A DNA stretch of 64,000 nucleotides from Thiomargarita sp. (lineage in GTDB: Bacteria > Pseudomonadota > Gammaproteobacteria > Beggiatoales > Beggiatoaceae). Made by a program: the position numbers and the translations under genes. The stretch's first letter is position 1. Every line of letters begins with the position of its first letter. Positions 9,503 to 17,194 of this stretch are shown here, piece after piece. The stretch is from the NCBI GenBank assembly GCA_020718845.1, contig DYRG01000002.1, forward strand, positions 1 to 64,000. Reading direction: 5' to 3'. The notes below the pieces were generated by a model. The model was given only the letters and a program-made list of their open reading frames with translations. It made no database searches and was not told where the DNA came from.

Positions 9503-10479
9503 ATATCGAAACAACAGCGCGAGATATTGTTTTAAACCCTATTGACAATCAACGACTTGCAAATCTTTGTGGTCAATTTAATGAACATTTAAAGCACATA
9601 GAACAACGCTTTGGTGTTGAAATCAATCAACGTGGACATCATTTTAAGGTAACTGGTGTATCTGAACGTGTTTTTGAGGTGATTGAATTGCTCAAAGGAC
9701 TTTACGAAACAACTTCTCAAGAAACTATCAATCGGGAGCTTATTCATTTGTTTTCACAACCGTCCCATCTTGCTCAATTAGTGACCGCCGATAAAAATCA
9801 AGAAACCGATGAAATTGGTGTAAAAACTAAACGCGGTTTTATTAAAGGACGGGGATTTAATCAAACCCGTTATATTCAAAACATTTTAAGCCACGATATT
9901 AATTTTGGAATTGGTCCCGCTGGAACGGGTAAAACTTACTTAGCGGTGGCGTGTGCAGTTGAAGCATTGGAAAAAGAAAGTGTGCGGCGAGTAGTTTTAG
10001 TGCGTCCCGCAGTGGAAGCAGGTGAGAAACTGGGATTTCTCCCGGGTGATTTGGCGCAGAAAGTTGATCCTTATTTGCGACCTTTATATGACGCGCTATT
10101 TGAAATGCTTGGTTTTGATCGAGTGACTAAATTATTAGAACGCAATATCATTGAAGTTGCTCCTTTGGCTTATATGAGGGGAAGAACTTTAAATGAATCG
10201 TTTATTATTTTAGATGAAGCGCAAAACACCACCATTGATCAAATGAAAATGTTTCTAACTCGGATAGGATTTGGTTCAACGGCAGTGATTACGGGTGACG
10301 TAACGCAAGTTGATTTACCACGCGAAAGAAAGTCGGGTTTAAGACACGTTATTGATGTATTGCATGAAGTGGAAGGAATTAGCTTTTCATTTTTAACGTC
10401 GAAAGATGTGGTTCGACATCCGTTAGTTGCTCGAATTATTGACGCATACGAACGGGCAGAAAAGAAACTTGATTTATGA
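9499..10479 (+). CDS. phoH: PhoH-family ATPase (YbeZ), apparent CTG start
   Basis: PhoH-like P-loop ATPase thought to act in RNA metabolism with YbeY. Walker [16 protein letters not shown], Walker [12 protein letters not shown], and the family segments [23 protein letters not shown] and [13 protein letters not shown] are all present. The first conventional in-frame start is GTG 9679, but family homology continues upstream: codons from 9499 encode (L/M)[13 protein letters not shown] and then [28 protein letters not shown], matching the N-terminus of YbeZ proteins. The only plausible initiator there is CTG 9499, with GGAG 8 bases upstream and a 4-base CTGA overlap with miaB. The resulting 326 residues are normal for the family. 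Confidence 0.9.
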   Translation: MNIETTARDIVLNPIDNQRLANLCGQFNEHLKHIEQRFGVEINQRGHHFKVTGVSERVFEVIELLKGLYETTSQETINRELIHLFSQPSHLAQLVTADKNQETDEIGVKTKRGFIKGRGFNQTRYIQNILSHDINFGIGPAGTGKTYLAVACAVEALEKESVRRVVLVRPAVEAGEKLGFLPGDLAQKVDPYLRPLYDALFEMLGFDRVTKLLERNIIEVAPLAYMRGRTLNESFIILDEAQNTTIDQMKMFLTRIGFGSTAVITGDVTQVDLPRERKSGLRHVIDVLHEVEGISFSFLTSKDVVRHPLVARIIDAYERAEKKLDL

Positions 10480-10937
10480 ATATTGAACTAGATTTCCAAT
10501 TGGGAGCAAATTTTCCTCATTTACCCAGTGAAAAACTCTTTTATGAATGGGTAGAAAAAACTTTAGAATTTGCTCAATTTAAAGTCGATGAACCGCCACA
10601 ATTAACGATTCGCATTGTTGATGAAACAGAAGGATTAGAATTAAACCAAACATGGCGGCATAAAAACTCTGCAACAAATGTATTGTCTTTTCCATTTGAA
10701 GCACCGCCTGAAGTTGATATTCCGTTGTTAGGTGATATTGTGATTTGTGCGCCAGTCGTTTTTAAAGAAGCCTTAGAACAATACAAATCTATTCCAGATC
10801 ATTTTGCGCATTTGACCATTCATGGAGTTTTGCATTTGTTAGGTTTTGATCATATTGAAGAAGATCAAGCAGAAGAAATGGAAGCCTTAGAAGTTGAAAT
10901 TTTAAATGCCTTAGACATTGCAAATCCTTATTTGTGA
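10476..10937 (+). CDS. ybeY: Endoribonuclease YbeY
   Basis: Zinc-dependent RNase involved in 16S rRNA 3' maturation and 70S quality control. 153 residues. The metal-binding signature HGVLHLLGFDHIEEDQAEEME (three His) is intact near residues 114-134, preceded by LNQTWRHKNSATNVLSFPFE and LLGDIVICAPVV. It overlaps phoH by 4 bases and corC follows at once; PhoH/YbeY adjacency is a classic conserved pair. Confidence 0.97.
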   Translation: MNIELDFQLGANFPHLPSEKLFYEWVEKTLEFAQFKVDEPPQLTIRIVDETEGLELNQTWRHKNSATNVLSFPFEAPPEVDIPLLGDIVICAPVVFKEALEQYKSIPDHFAHLTIHGVLHLLGFDHIEEDQAEEMEALEVEILNALDIANPYL

Positions 10938-10944
10938 ATCCGAT

Positions 10945-11772
10945 ATGAAAACCACCACCATGTTGTTTCTACAAGATAAGTTAAACCTGTTTTTAGACTT
11001 ACCTAAAGATCGAGAACATTTGTTATCTATTTTGCACAATGCCCGTCGAAAGAATTTGATTGCATTAGATGCCATGAAAATGATGGAAGGCGCATTGCAA
11101 GTTTCTCAAACTCACGCGCACGAAATTATGATTCCGCGTGCGCAAATGATTGTTATTTCACAAGATGATCGTCCCGAAGATTTTCTGCCAACGGTCATTA
11201 GTTCGCAACATTCGCGGTTTCCAGTGATTGGAGAGAGTCGAGATGATGTGTTAGGAATTTTGTTAGCAAAAGATTTGTTGAGTTATTTGGCGGAAGAAAA
11301 AGATAGTCGGCATTTTAATATGCGGGATTTATTACGACCCGCGTTTTTTATTCCAGAGAGCAAACGCTTAGATGTTTTGTTAAGAGAATTTAGAACAAAT
11401 CGTAACCATATGGCGATAATTGTCGATGAATATGCGGGGGTTGCTGGATTAGTCACTATTGAGGATGTAATTGAGGAAATTGTTGGTAATATTGAGGATG
11501 AATATGATTTAGAAGAAGCGGTGTATATTAAACCTCGAGAAGAAGGTTTTTATACGGTGAGAGCATTAACGCCTGTTGAAATCTTTAATCAATATTTCAA
11601 AGTGAGTTTCAGCGATGAGGAATTTGATACAATTGGAGGGATTTTAACGCAAACCTTTGGGTATTTACCAAAACGTGGAGAAACGTTAGAATTACATGGA
11701 TTAAGTTTTGAAGTGGTACGCGCCGATAAAAAGCGTTTGCATTTATTGAGAGTGCGCCCAGTTCTTTCTTAA
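10945..11772 (+). CDS. corC: CorC/HlyC-type CBS-domain protein (YbeX)
   Basis: YbeX/CorC proteins carry paired CBS domains and a CorC_HlyC C-terminal domain, and are linked to Mg/Co efflux and ribosome maturation. The frame is open from TTG 10918, but ATG 10945 is the better start, 7 bases after ybeY, giving 275 residues. Seen: ALQVSQTHAHEIMIPRAQM, the CBS pair with LGILLAKDLLSYL and DEYAGVAGLVTIEDVIEEIVGNIEDEYD, then the FAD-binding-like tail FDTIGGILTQTFGYLPKRGE. In many relatives lnt follows; here the operon ends. Confidence 0.93.
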   Translation: MKTTTMLFLQDKLNLFLDLPKDREHLLSILHNARRKNLIALDAMKMMEGALQVSQTHAHEIMIPRAQMIVISQDDRPEDFLPTVISSQHSRFPVIGESRDDVLGILLAKDLLSYLAEEKDSRHFNMRDLLRPAFFIPESKRLDVLLREFRTNRNHMAIIVDEYAGVAGLVTIEDVIEEIVGNIEDEYDLEEAVYIKPREEGFYTVRALTPVEIFNQYFKVSFSDEEFDTIGGILTQTFGYLPKRGETLELHGLSFEVVRADKKRLHLLRVRPVLS

Positions 11773-11833
11773 TGGCACTAATTTTGCTGAAAATAACTAC
11801 ATTTACACACAATTTCTCAAATAGGGGCATTTT

Positions 11834-12196
11834 ATGCGCGAAGATATGATTGGTACGATTTTACAAAAGCTGAACGGCAGTTCCGCTGAAATTGAAGCGG
11901 CAGCGGTGATTTCAATCGATGGATTGGTGATCGCGTCGTTATTGCCAAAAAGCATGGACGAAGACCGTTTGGGCGCGATGGCGGCGGCGATGTTGTCATT
12001 GGGCGAGCGCACCGCTGAAGAATTGGCGCGTGGCGACCTCGAACAGGTGCTGATTAAAGGATCGAAAGGCTACGTTTTCATGACCCACGCGGGCAAAGAC
12101 ACCGTGTTGAGCGTGATTACTACCTCAGAAGCAAAATTGGGTTTGATTTTTTTAGACGTTAAACGTAGCGCAGAAGCAATTGCTAAAGCATTGTAA
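11834..12196 (+). CDS. Roadblock/LC7-domain protein (MglB-like)
   Basis: 120 residues forming one Roadblock/LC7 domain: ILQKLNGSSAEIEAAAVISIDGLVIASLLP, then LGAMAAAMLSLGERTAEELARGDLEQVLIKGSKGYVFM, and the final strand and helix KLGLIFLDVKRSAEAIAKAL. Such proteins act as dimeric scaffolds or GAPs for Ras-like GTPases (MglB for MglA). The GTPase gene lies three genes downstream in the same tight run. An AGGGG site precedes ATG 11834. The first two thirds look markedly more GC-rich than neighbouring genes. Role inferred from context. Confidence 0.9.
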   Translation: MREDMIGTILQKLNGSSAEIEAAAVISIDGLVIASLLPKSMDEDRLGAMAAAMLSLGERTAEELARGDLEQVLIKGSKGYVFMTHAGKDTVLSVITTSEAKLGLIFLDVKRSAEAIAKAL

Positions 12197-12224
12197 TTAC
12201 TAACTATTTTTAGGAGTCATTATT

Positions 12225-12599
12225 ATGGCGGGCAATGCGTTTTTTCTCATTCGTATTAACGATCATGTGCAATATTTGAAGAAAATTAATCGTACCCTCG
12301 AAGGGCAAGATTCATTTCAAAGTTGCACTCACACCGAATGCAAATTAGGTAAATGGATGTATGGCGAAGGTGAAGCAGAAGTGGTTGCATTAGAAAATCC
12401 TCGTGCAAAGGAAATCTTTGAAGAACTTAAAGAACCACATGAGCATTTTCATCAAGCAAGTGCCGATGTGTTGGCAAAACAACTCGCGGGCGATAAAGAC
12501 GGCGCGCACCAATCCATGACTGAAATGCACAAATTATCATCGGTTGTGTACCAAAAACTATTAGACCTCGATAAACTCAGCAGTAAAAAACCTTCCTAA
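12225..12599 (+). CDS. Stand-alone CZB (chemoreceptor zinc-binding) domain protein
   Basis: 124 residues matching a CZB domain with no other module. The expected 3His/1Cys zinc ligands are present: His14 (INDHVQYLKK), Cys39 in EC-KLGKW, and His72/His76 in the EPHEHFH helix. CZB domains bind zinc very tightly and sense zinc or hypochlorous acid, normally fused to chemoreceptors or diguanylate cyclases; here the domain is free. AGGAG precedes the ATG by 9 bases. It lies between the Roadblock gene and the receiver-like gene, so it may be the sensory input of that cluster (inference). Confidence 0.9.
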   Translation: MAGNAFFLIRINDHVQYLKKINRTLEGQDSFQSCTHTECKLGKWMYGEGEAEVVALENPRAKEIFEELKEPHEHFHQASADVLAKQLAGDKDGAHQSMTEMHKLSSVVYQKLLDLDKLSSKKPS

Positions 12600-12652
12600 T
12601 CATGGTTTCCTCCAGAATAGAATTATTTTGGAGGAAAATGGAGTTAATTTTT

Positions 12653-13849
12653 ATGCGTAAGCGTCTTATTAAAATGTGTGAAGTTGGATTAGATGATTCG
12701 TTTGAACGTATGTTAGAACTGGTATTTGAACATAGTGCGCAAGACTTTATTTTGGTCAGAGAAAATAAAGCCGAGGCTTGTATTGTGGATTTTGATAATT
12801 TGCAGGCAAAAAAAAATTGGGAAAATTATCGTAAAGATCATCCTCATCTTCCTATCATTATTTTGTCTTTAAATGAAAATGTCCCTGAAAAAGATTTTTT
12901 TGTTAAAAAACCAGTTAATTTAAATGAGTTTGTAAAAGTTTTAAATCGCTTAAAACGTGTAATTGACGATACTAGACAAAGCCAACAACTTATGATGGAC
13001 GAAACCAACGATACTGATTCGCGTCCCTACTCTCGTCCTCCTCAAAAAGAAGAAATGGTATTAAGAGTCCGTTCTTCTCAAAAAACAGTTAATGATCTTC
13101 TTATAAAATCATTTGAAAAACAACAAGTTACAACCTTATCTAATTACGCTGAACATACGGCGTGTGGATTTGAACCAGACATTAATCCAAATGATGAAAA
13201 AGCCATTGAAAAAGTAACTTATGATCGTTCTCGACGCTTGCAAGGTTTAATTGAAAAAGCCTTAGAAACTGCTAAAACAAGTGGGTGTGTTAATCGTTTG
13301 AAAAGTACAATGGGCGAATTATTAATTGATCCCGCCAATCAACGAGTTTTAAGCAGCGTTAAAGAACAAACTTTGCATAGTTTAATGCTATTACCCACAA
13401 AGAATCTTTATATAGAAACGCAATTACTTTCTCCCAATCAAGCAAAAGAATATATTAAGAATTCCTCAACGCCTTTTTCTCATGATTGCTTAGATGAGTT
13501 TCTCTGGAAAACTGCGATTTTAACTTCGCATGGACGAGTGCCAATGGGAACGGATTTGCATTCTCCCGTGATTCTTTCAAGATGGGCTAATTTTAGTCGT
13601 TTGATGATTACACCACACGCCTTACAAATCACCGCATTATGGGCTGATTCGGCTTATTCTTTAATTGAAACAGCCGCTTTATTACAAATACCTCAACGCT
13701 ATGTTTTTTCTTTATATAGTGCAATGGTTGCTTTGAATTTAGCTTGCGTGACTCCTGGTATTTCTCCGCGTAAGAAAACAATTTTTTTTTCCAATCATTC
13801 TGATAAACGCGGTTTATTTCAACGCTTATTAGCAAAAATTTCTTTCTAG
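12653..13849 (+). CDS. Unknown protein with receiver-like N-terminal domain
   Basis: Not a recognised family. The frame is open from ATG 12602; ATG 12653 is preferred because GGAG lies 9 bases upstream and the first strand (KRLIKMCEVGL) starts there. ATG 12638 is also possible. The first 115 residues resemble a divergent response-regulator receiver: ACIVDFDN (Asp), PIIILSLNE (Ser), FFVKKPVNLNEFVKVLNRL (Lys-Pro), though the acidic pocket is incomplete. A polar linker and a helical C-terminal domain follow (SLIETAALLQIPQRYVFSLYSAMVALNLA, winged-helix-like). It lies 6 bases before the GTPase gene and is probably part of that signalling unit. Confidence 0.75.
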   Translation: MRKRLIKMCEVGLDDSFERMLELVFEHSAQDFILVRENKAEACIVDFDNLQAKKNWENYRKDHPHLPIIILSLNENVPEKDFFVKKPVNLNEFVKVLNRLKRVIDDTRQSQQLMMDETNDTDSRPYSRPPQKEEMVLRVRSSQKTVNDLLIKSFEKQQVTTLSNYAEHTACGFEPDINPNDEKAIEKVTYDRSRRLQGLIEKALETAKTSGCVNRLKSTMGELLIDPANQRVLSSVKEQTLHSLMLLPTKNLYIETQLLSPNQAKEYIKNSSTPFSHDCLDEFLWKTAILTSHGRVPMGTDLHSPVILSRWANFSRLMITPHALQITALWADSAYSLIETAALLQIPQRYVFSLYSAMVALNLACVTPGISPRKKTIFFSNHSDKRGLFQRLLAKISF

Positions 13850-13855
13850 GTCTTT

Positions 13856-14395
13856 ATGAGCGATTACAAAATTATTTTTACGGGTCCAACGGGGGCTGGT
13901 AAATCAACCGCTATTGCTGCATTAAGCGACGTTCCTCCCATTAAAACCGAAGCAAAATCAAAAGAAGCCGCTGGTTATGTGGGTAAAACGGGTATTACTG
14001 TCGCATTAGATTATGGGATTTTAAAATTATCTGATCGAGATAAAGTTCATTTGTTTGGCACGCCCGGTCAGGAACGTTTTGATTTTATGTGGGATATTTT
14101 AACGGAAGGGGGTTTGGGTTTAGTTTTGCTCATTAATAATACTCGTCCTAACCCATTGGAAGATATGGAGTTTTTTTTAAATGCCTTTGCAGATTTTATT
14201 GGTAAAACAAAATTAGCGGTGGGAATTACGCGGATGGATTTGCAATCAACGCCAACATTAGAGGATTTTCATCAGAAACTTAGAGAACATGGTTTAAATC
14301 CGCCTTTATTTGAAATCGATGCACGAACCAAAAACGACGTTGCGTTGTTATTACAAGCGTTGTTGTATTCGCTTGATCCTTGTTTAAAGAATTGA
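13856..14395 (+). CDS. Ras/Arf-like small GTPase (MglA-type, COG2229-like)
   Basis: 179-residue small GTPase: P-loop GPTGAGKST (residues 10-18), switch II GTPGQERFDFMW (68-79, DxxGQ replaced by TPGQ as in several prokaryotic GTPases) and a specificity motif TRMD (125-128) in place of NKxD. The final helix has a regular SALK-type replacement (EIDARTKNDVALLL). It is the last gene of the Roadblock-CZB-receiver cluster and is followed by a strong terminator. By analogy with MglA/MglB the Roadblock protein is the candidate regulator. No membrane anchor is visible. Confidence 0.93.
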   Translation: MSDYKIIFTGPTGAGKSTAIAALSDVPPIKTEAKSKEAAGYVGKTGITVALDYGILKLSDRDKVHLFGTPGQERFDFMWDILTEGGLGLVLLINNTRPNPLEDMEFFLNAFADFIGKTKLAVGITRMDLQSTPTLEDFHQKLREHGLNPPLFEIDARTKNDVALLLQALLYSLDPCLKN

Positions 14396-14412
14396 TTAAA
14401 GGAAGTCGACAG

Positions 14413-14448
14413 AAAAAGGCGTTGCCCTCATGGAACAACGCCTTTTTT
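14413..14448. terminator. Strong intrinsic terminator, bidirectional
   Basis: Stem AAAAAGGCGTTG (14413-14424) pairs with CAACGCCTTTTTT (14436-14448) around an 11-base loop, giving a GC core flanked by A and T runs so that it works on both strands. It lies between the GTPase gene (+) and the convergent lipoprotein gene (-). Confidence 0.92.
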
Positions 14449-14465
14449 AAGCACTAATAATTAGA

Positions 14466-14885
14466 TTATTGTGCTGGGGTAGCAGCTGGAGCAGCGGCTG
14501 GAGCAGCAGCAGGTTTAGCTTTTTTAGCTTTCTTAACTTTTTTGCTGTATTTTTTGCCTTTTTTAGCTGGTTTAGCTTTACCTTTAGCTTTACCTTTAGC
14601 TTTTTTGGCTTTACCTTTAGCTTTTTTAGCTTTTTTAGCTTTTTTAGCTTTTTTCGTAGGAGCAACTTCTTCTACGATTTTAGCTCTAGGAGCAGGAATA
14701 GCTTCAGACTTCATCGCTGGAGCTACTGGAGCTACTGGTGTTGCCTTTTCCACTTTAGCAGGTGCGCTAGTAGTAGCATCAGCTTTAGCTGCATCTTCTT
14801 TAGTGCCCTTAGAACAAGCACCAACTAATAATAATGCAGCGATACTAGCAGCTGCGCCGAGTAATTTAAGAGATTTGCTCAACAT
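14466..14885 (-). CDS. Small lipoprotein with Lys/Ala-rich histone-H1-like repeats
   Basis: 139 residues. Signal peptide MLSKSLKLLGAAASIAALLL with lipobox LVGAC (Cys24), so predicted to be lipid-anchored in the envelope. The mature part begins with an Ala/Thr/Pro/Glu linker, then residues 78-124 are a run of KKA and KGKA units (more than half Lys), ending in an Ala/Pro tail. This resembles histone H1 or AlgP tails, but on an exported lipoprotein. A role in binding polyanions (LPS, peptidoglycan teichuronic-type polymers, DNA) would be inference. The + strand frames over this region are shadows caused by the repeats. Ends 17 bases from the terminator. Confidence 0.85.
   Translation of the reverse strand: MLSKSLKLLGAAASIAALLLVGACSKGTKEDAAKADATTSAPAKVEKATPVAPVAPAMKSEAIPAPRAKIVEEVAPTKKAKKAKKAKKAKGKAKKAKGKAKGKAKPAKKGKKYSKKVKKAKKAKPAAAPAAAPAATPAQ
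14520..14655. repeat. Short tandem repeats encoding Lys/Ala run
   Basis: Imperfect tandem 9- and 12-base units built on TTTAGCTTT repeat across this stretch (for example four AGCTTTTTT units at about 14618-14654). They encode the KKA/KGKA units of the lipoprotein on the - strand and would be prone to slipped-strand length changes in multiples of three. Confidence 0.75.
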
Positions 14886-15058
14886 TTACGAAATTTCTCC
14901 ATGCACGGGGTTGTGATCAAAAATGCAACACTTGGAAAATCCTTGTGCTACAACCTTAATGAAGCAATTGTACGCTTCAGGTGTTATGATTTTGGCACAA
15001 TCGCTTATTTAACGCAAGTGAAAAGTTAAATTTTTTCGAATTAGAGGGTACGATTAAG

Positions 15059-17194
15059 TTGCCCTGCTCACCCAAAAACCACGATACTTTTCAAATGGAT
15101 ACATTCAACACGACTAATATTTGCAACATATTTGCATTAGTGGCGCGCTTTTACAACAAGCCATTGACCGTTACAGCGCTTCAACAGAGGGTGGAAACTC
15201 TAACACCACATCAATTCAACGCTATGGCGCACAGTGTGGGGTTTAGCAGTGCCTTTATCAAGCGTAAGATTGATAAATTCCAAGCCTTTGAATTACCAGC
15301 AATTTTAATTCTTGAAAATCAACAAGCTGTTTTGTTGTTAAAATACCACAATAACACTTGTCACATCCTCACCGCCGATAATCCCGACGCGCCTCTTGAA
15401 GTGCCTGTCGAAACTTTGCAGTATAGCGGATATGCGTTCATTGTGCGACCTCGACGTTGGTTTGATATGCGCAGCGAAGATTTTTCAGTAAAAACAAAGC
15501 ATTGGTATTGGAAAACGATTTGGCAAGCATGGCATTTATATGGTGAAGTTGCGTTAGCTTCCTTAATAATCAATATGTTAGGGTTAGCAATTCCCTTATT
15601 TGTGATGAATGTTTATGATCGAGTCGTTCCGAATCAAGCCTTAGAAACACTATGGGTTTTGGCATTGGGAATTGGGATCGTGTTGATTTTTGAGACAATT
15701 TTGCGAGGATTGCGCGGCTATTTTATTGATTTAGCAGGAAAAAATGCGGATCGACAATTATCGAGTCAGGTTTTGTCGCATCTTTTGCACACGCCGCTCG
15801 CCAATCAACCGCCATCGATGGGGAGTTTTGCGAGTCATTTGCATGAATTTGAAAGTTTTAGAGATTTTTTCACTTCCGCTGTTTTAACGACCTTAATTGA
15901 TTTACCGTTTAGTGCGTTGTTTATCTTGATGATTTTTATGTTGGGCGGACAATTAGCAATTGTGCCGTTGTTTGCGATGTTGCCGGTTTTGTTATTGAGT
16001 TTATTATTGCAATTTCCTTTGAGAAAAAACATTTCAGAAACCTTGCGATCAAATACTCAAAAACAAGCCATGTTAATTGAAACTTTGAATGGATTAGAAA
16101 CCATTAAAACCTTAGGTTCAGAACATAGCATTTTACGGCGTTGGATTGGGCTAATTAATCACGCAGCGAAATATAGTTTGCGTTCTAAAACATGGTCGGC
16201 AATGAATGTGCATATTGCTTTGTTTATTCAGCAATTTTCTTATGTTTCAATGGTGGTATTTGGGGTTTATTTGATTGCAAATGGTGAATTAACGGTCGGA
16301 GGTTTAATTGCGTGTACGATTTTGAATGGACGTGCGCTCGCACCTTTAACACAAATTGCGGGTTTGTTAATGCGTTACCAACAATCTCGAACTGCATTTG
16401 AAGCATTGCATAAAGTAATGAATCAACCATTAGAAAAAAACATAGAAACGCCAACCATTGAATCGCCGATCTTAAGCGGTAATATTGCATTTAAACAATT
16501 ACATTTTACTTATCCAAAAGCCCCACAACCTAGTTTAAAAGACGTTACTTTTCAAATTAAATCGGGTGAGAAAATAGGCATTATTGGTAAAAGTGGATCG
16601 GGTAAAAGTACCTTAGCAAAACTATTGCTTAATTTATATCAACCCAATGAAGGAAATGTATTAATTGAAGGATTAGATATTCGACAATTCGATCCCGTTA
16701 TGATTCGTTCACAAATGGGTTATGTTTCTCAAGAAACGGTTTTATTTTATGGTACAATACGCGAAAATATTACGTTTGGTTCTCCTTTGGCAACGGATCA
16801 ACAACTTTTGCAAGCAATTCGTATTTCTGGAATTGAAGAATGGTTACAACAACATCCAGCGGGTTTAGAAATGTTAATTGAAGAAAATGGACGTAATTTA
16901 TCGGGCGGACAACGTCAAAGCATTGCATTAGCGAGATCATTAGTGAATAATCCTAACATTTTGCTCTTTGATGAACCTACAAACGGATTGGATAATCAAG
17001 CCGAAGAACAATTCAAACAACGATTACAACCGCATTTGACGGGTAAAACTTTACTTTTAATTACCCATCGAGCAAGTTTATTAAGTTTAGTGCAACGTTT
17101 GATTGTATTAGACAATGGAAAAATTATTGCTGACGGCGCGAGAGATGCCGTTTTACAAGCCCTTTCAACTGGACAGATTAAAATAAATGCTTGA
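15059..17194 (+). CDS. Type I secretion ABC transporter with C39-like domain (LapB/RtxB-type)
   Basis: 711-residue exporter half: a C39-peptidase-like domain (about 1-135), a six-TM exporter domain (about 150-450) and an ATPase domain with Walker A GKSGSGKST, signature LSGGQRQS and Walker B ILLFDEPTNGLD. In the C39-like domain the catalytic Cys and His positions are not conserved (NTTNICNIFALVARFYN; ENQQAVLLL), so it is a substrate-docking rather than cleaving domain, as in LapB/HlyB. TTG 15059 has AGAGGG upstream; ATG 15095 is the alternative. No HlyD or TolC partner, nor an adhesin substrate, lies alongside. It overlaps uvrD by 8 bases. Confidence 0.9.
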   Translation: MPCSPKNHDTFQMDTFNTTNICNIFALVARFYNKPLTVTALQQRVETLTPHQFNAMAHSVGFSSAFIKRKIDKFQAFELPAILILENQQAVLLLKYHNNTCHILTADNPDAPLEVPVETLQYSGYAFIVRPRRWFDMRSEDFSVKTKHWYWKTIWQAWHLYGEVALASLIINMLGLAIPLFVMNVYDRVVPNQALETLWVLALGIGIVLIFETILRGLRGYFIDLAGKNADRQLSSQVLSHLLHTPLANQPPSMGSFASHLHEFESFRDFFTSAVLTTLIDLPFSALFILMIFMLGGQLAIVPLFAMLPVLLLSLLLQFPLRKNISETLRSNTQKQAMLIETLNGLETIKTLGSEHSILRRWIGLINHAAKYSLRSKTWSAMNVHIALFIQQFSYVSMVVFGVYLIANGELTVGGLIACTILNGRALAPLTQIAGLLMRYQQSRTAFEALHKVMNQPLEKNIETPTIESPILSGNIAFKQLHFTYPKAPQPSLKDVTFQIKSGEKIGIIGKSGSGKSTLAKLLLNLYQPNEGNVLIEGLDIRQFDPVMIRSQMGYVSQETVLFYGTIRENITFGSPLATDQQLLQAIRISGIEEWLQQHPAGLEMLIEENGRNLSGGQRQSIALARSLVNNPNILLFDEPTNGLDNQAEEQFKQRLQPHLTGKTLLLITHRASLLSLVQRLIVLDNGKIIADGARDAVLQALSTGQIKINA

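Noticed and set aside
14469-14916. Long + strand ORFs opposite the Lys/Ala lipoprotein
   Set aside because: Their Phe/Ser- and Leu/Ala-rich products are mirror images of the TTTAGCTTT repeats; the - strand frame has a signal peptide, lipobox and proper spacing to the terminator.
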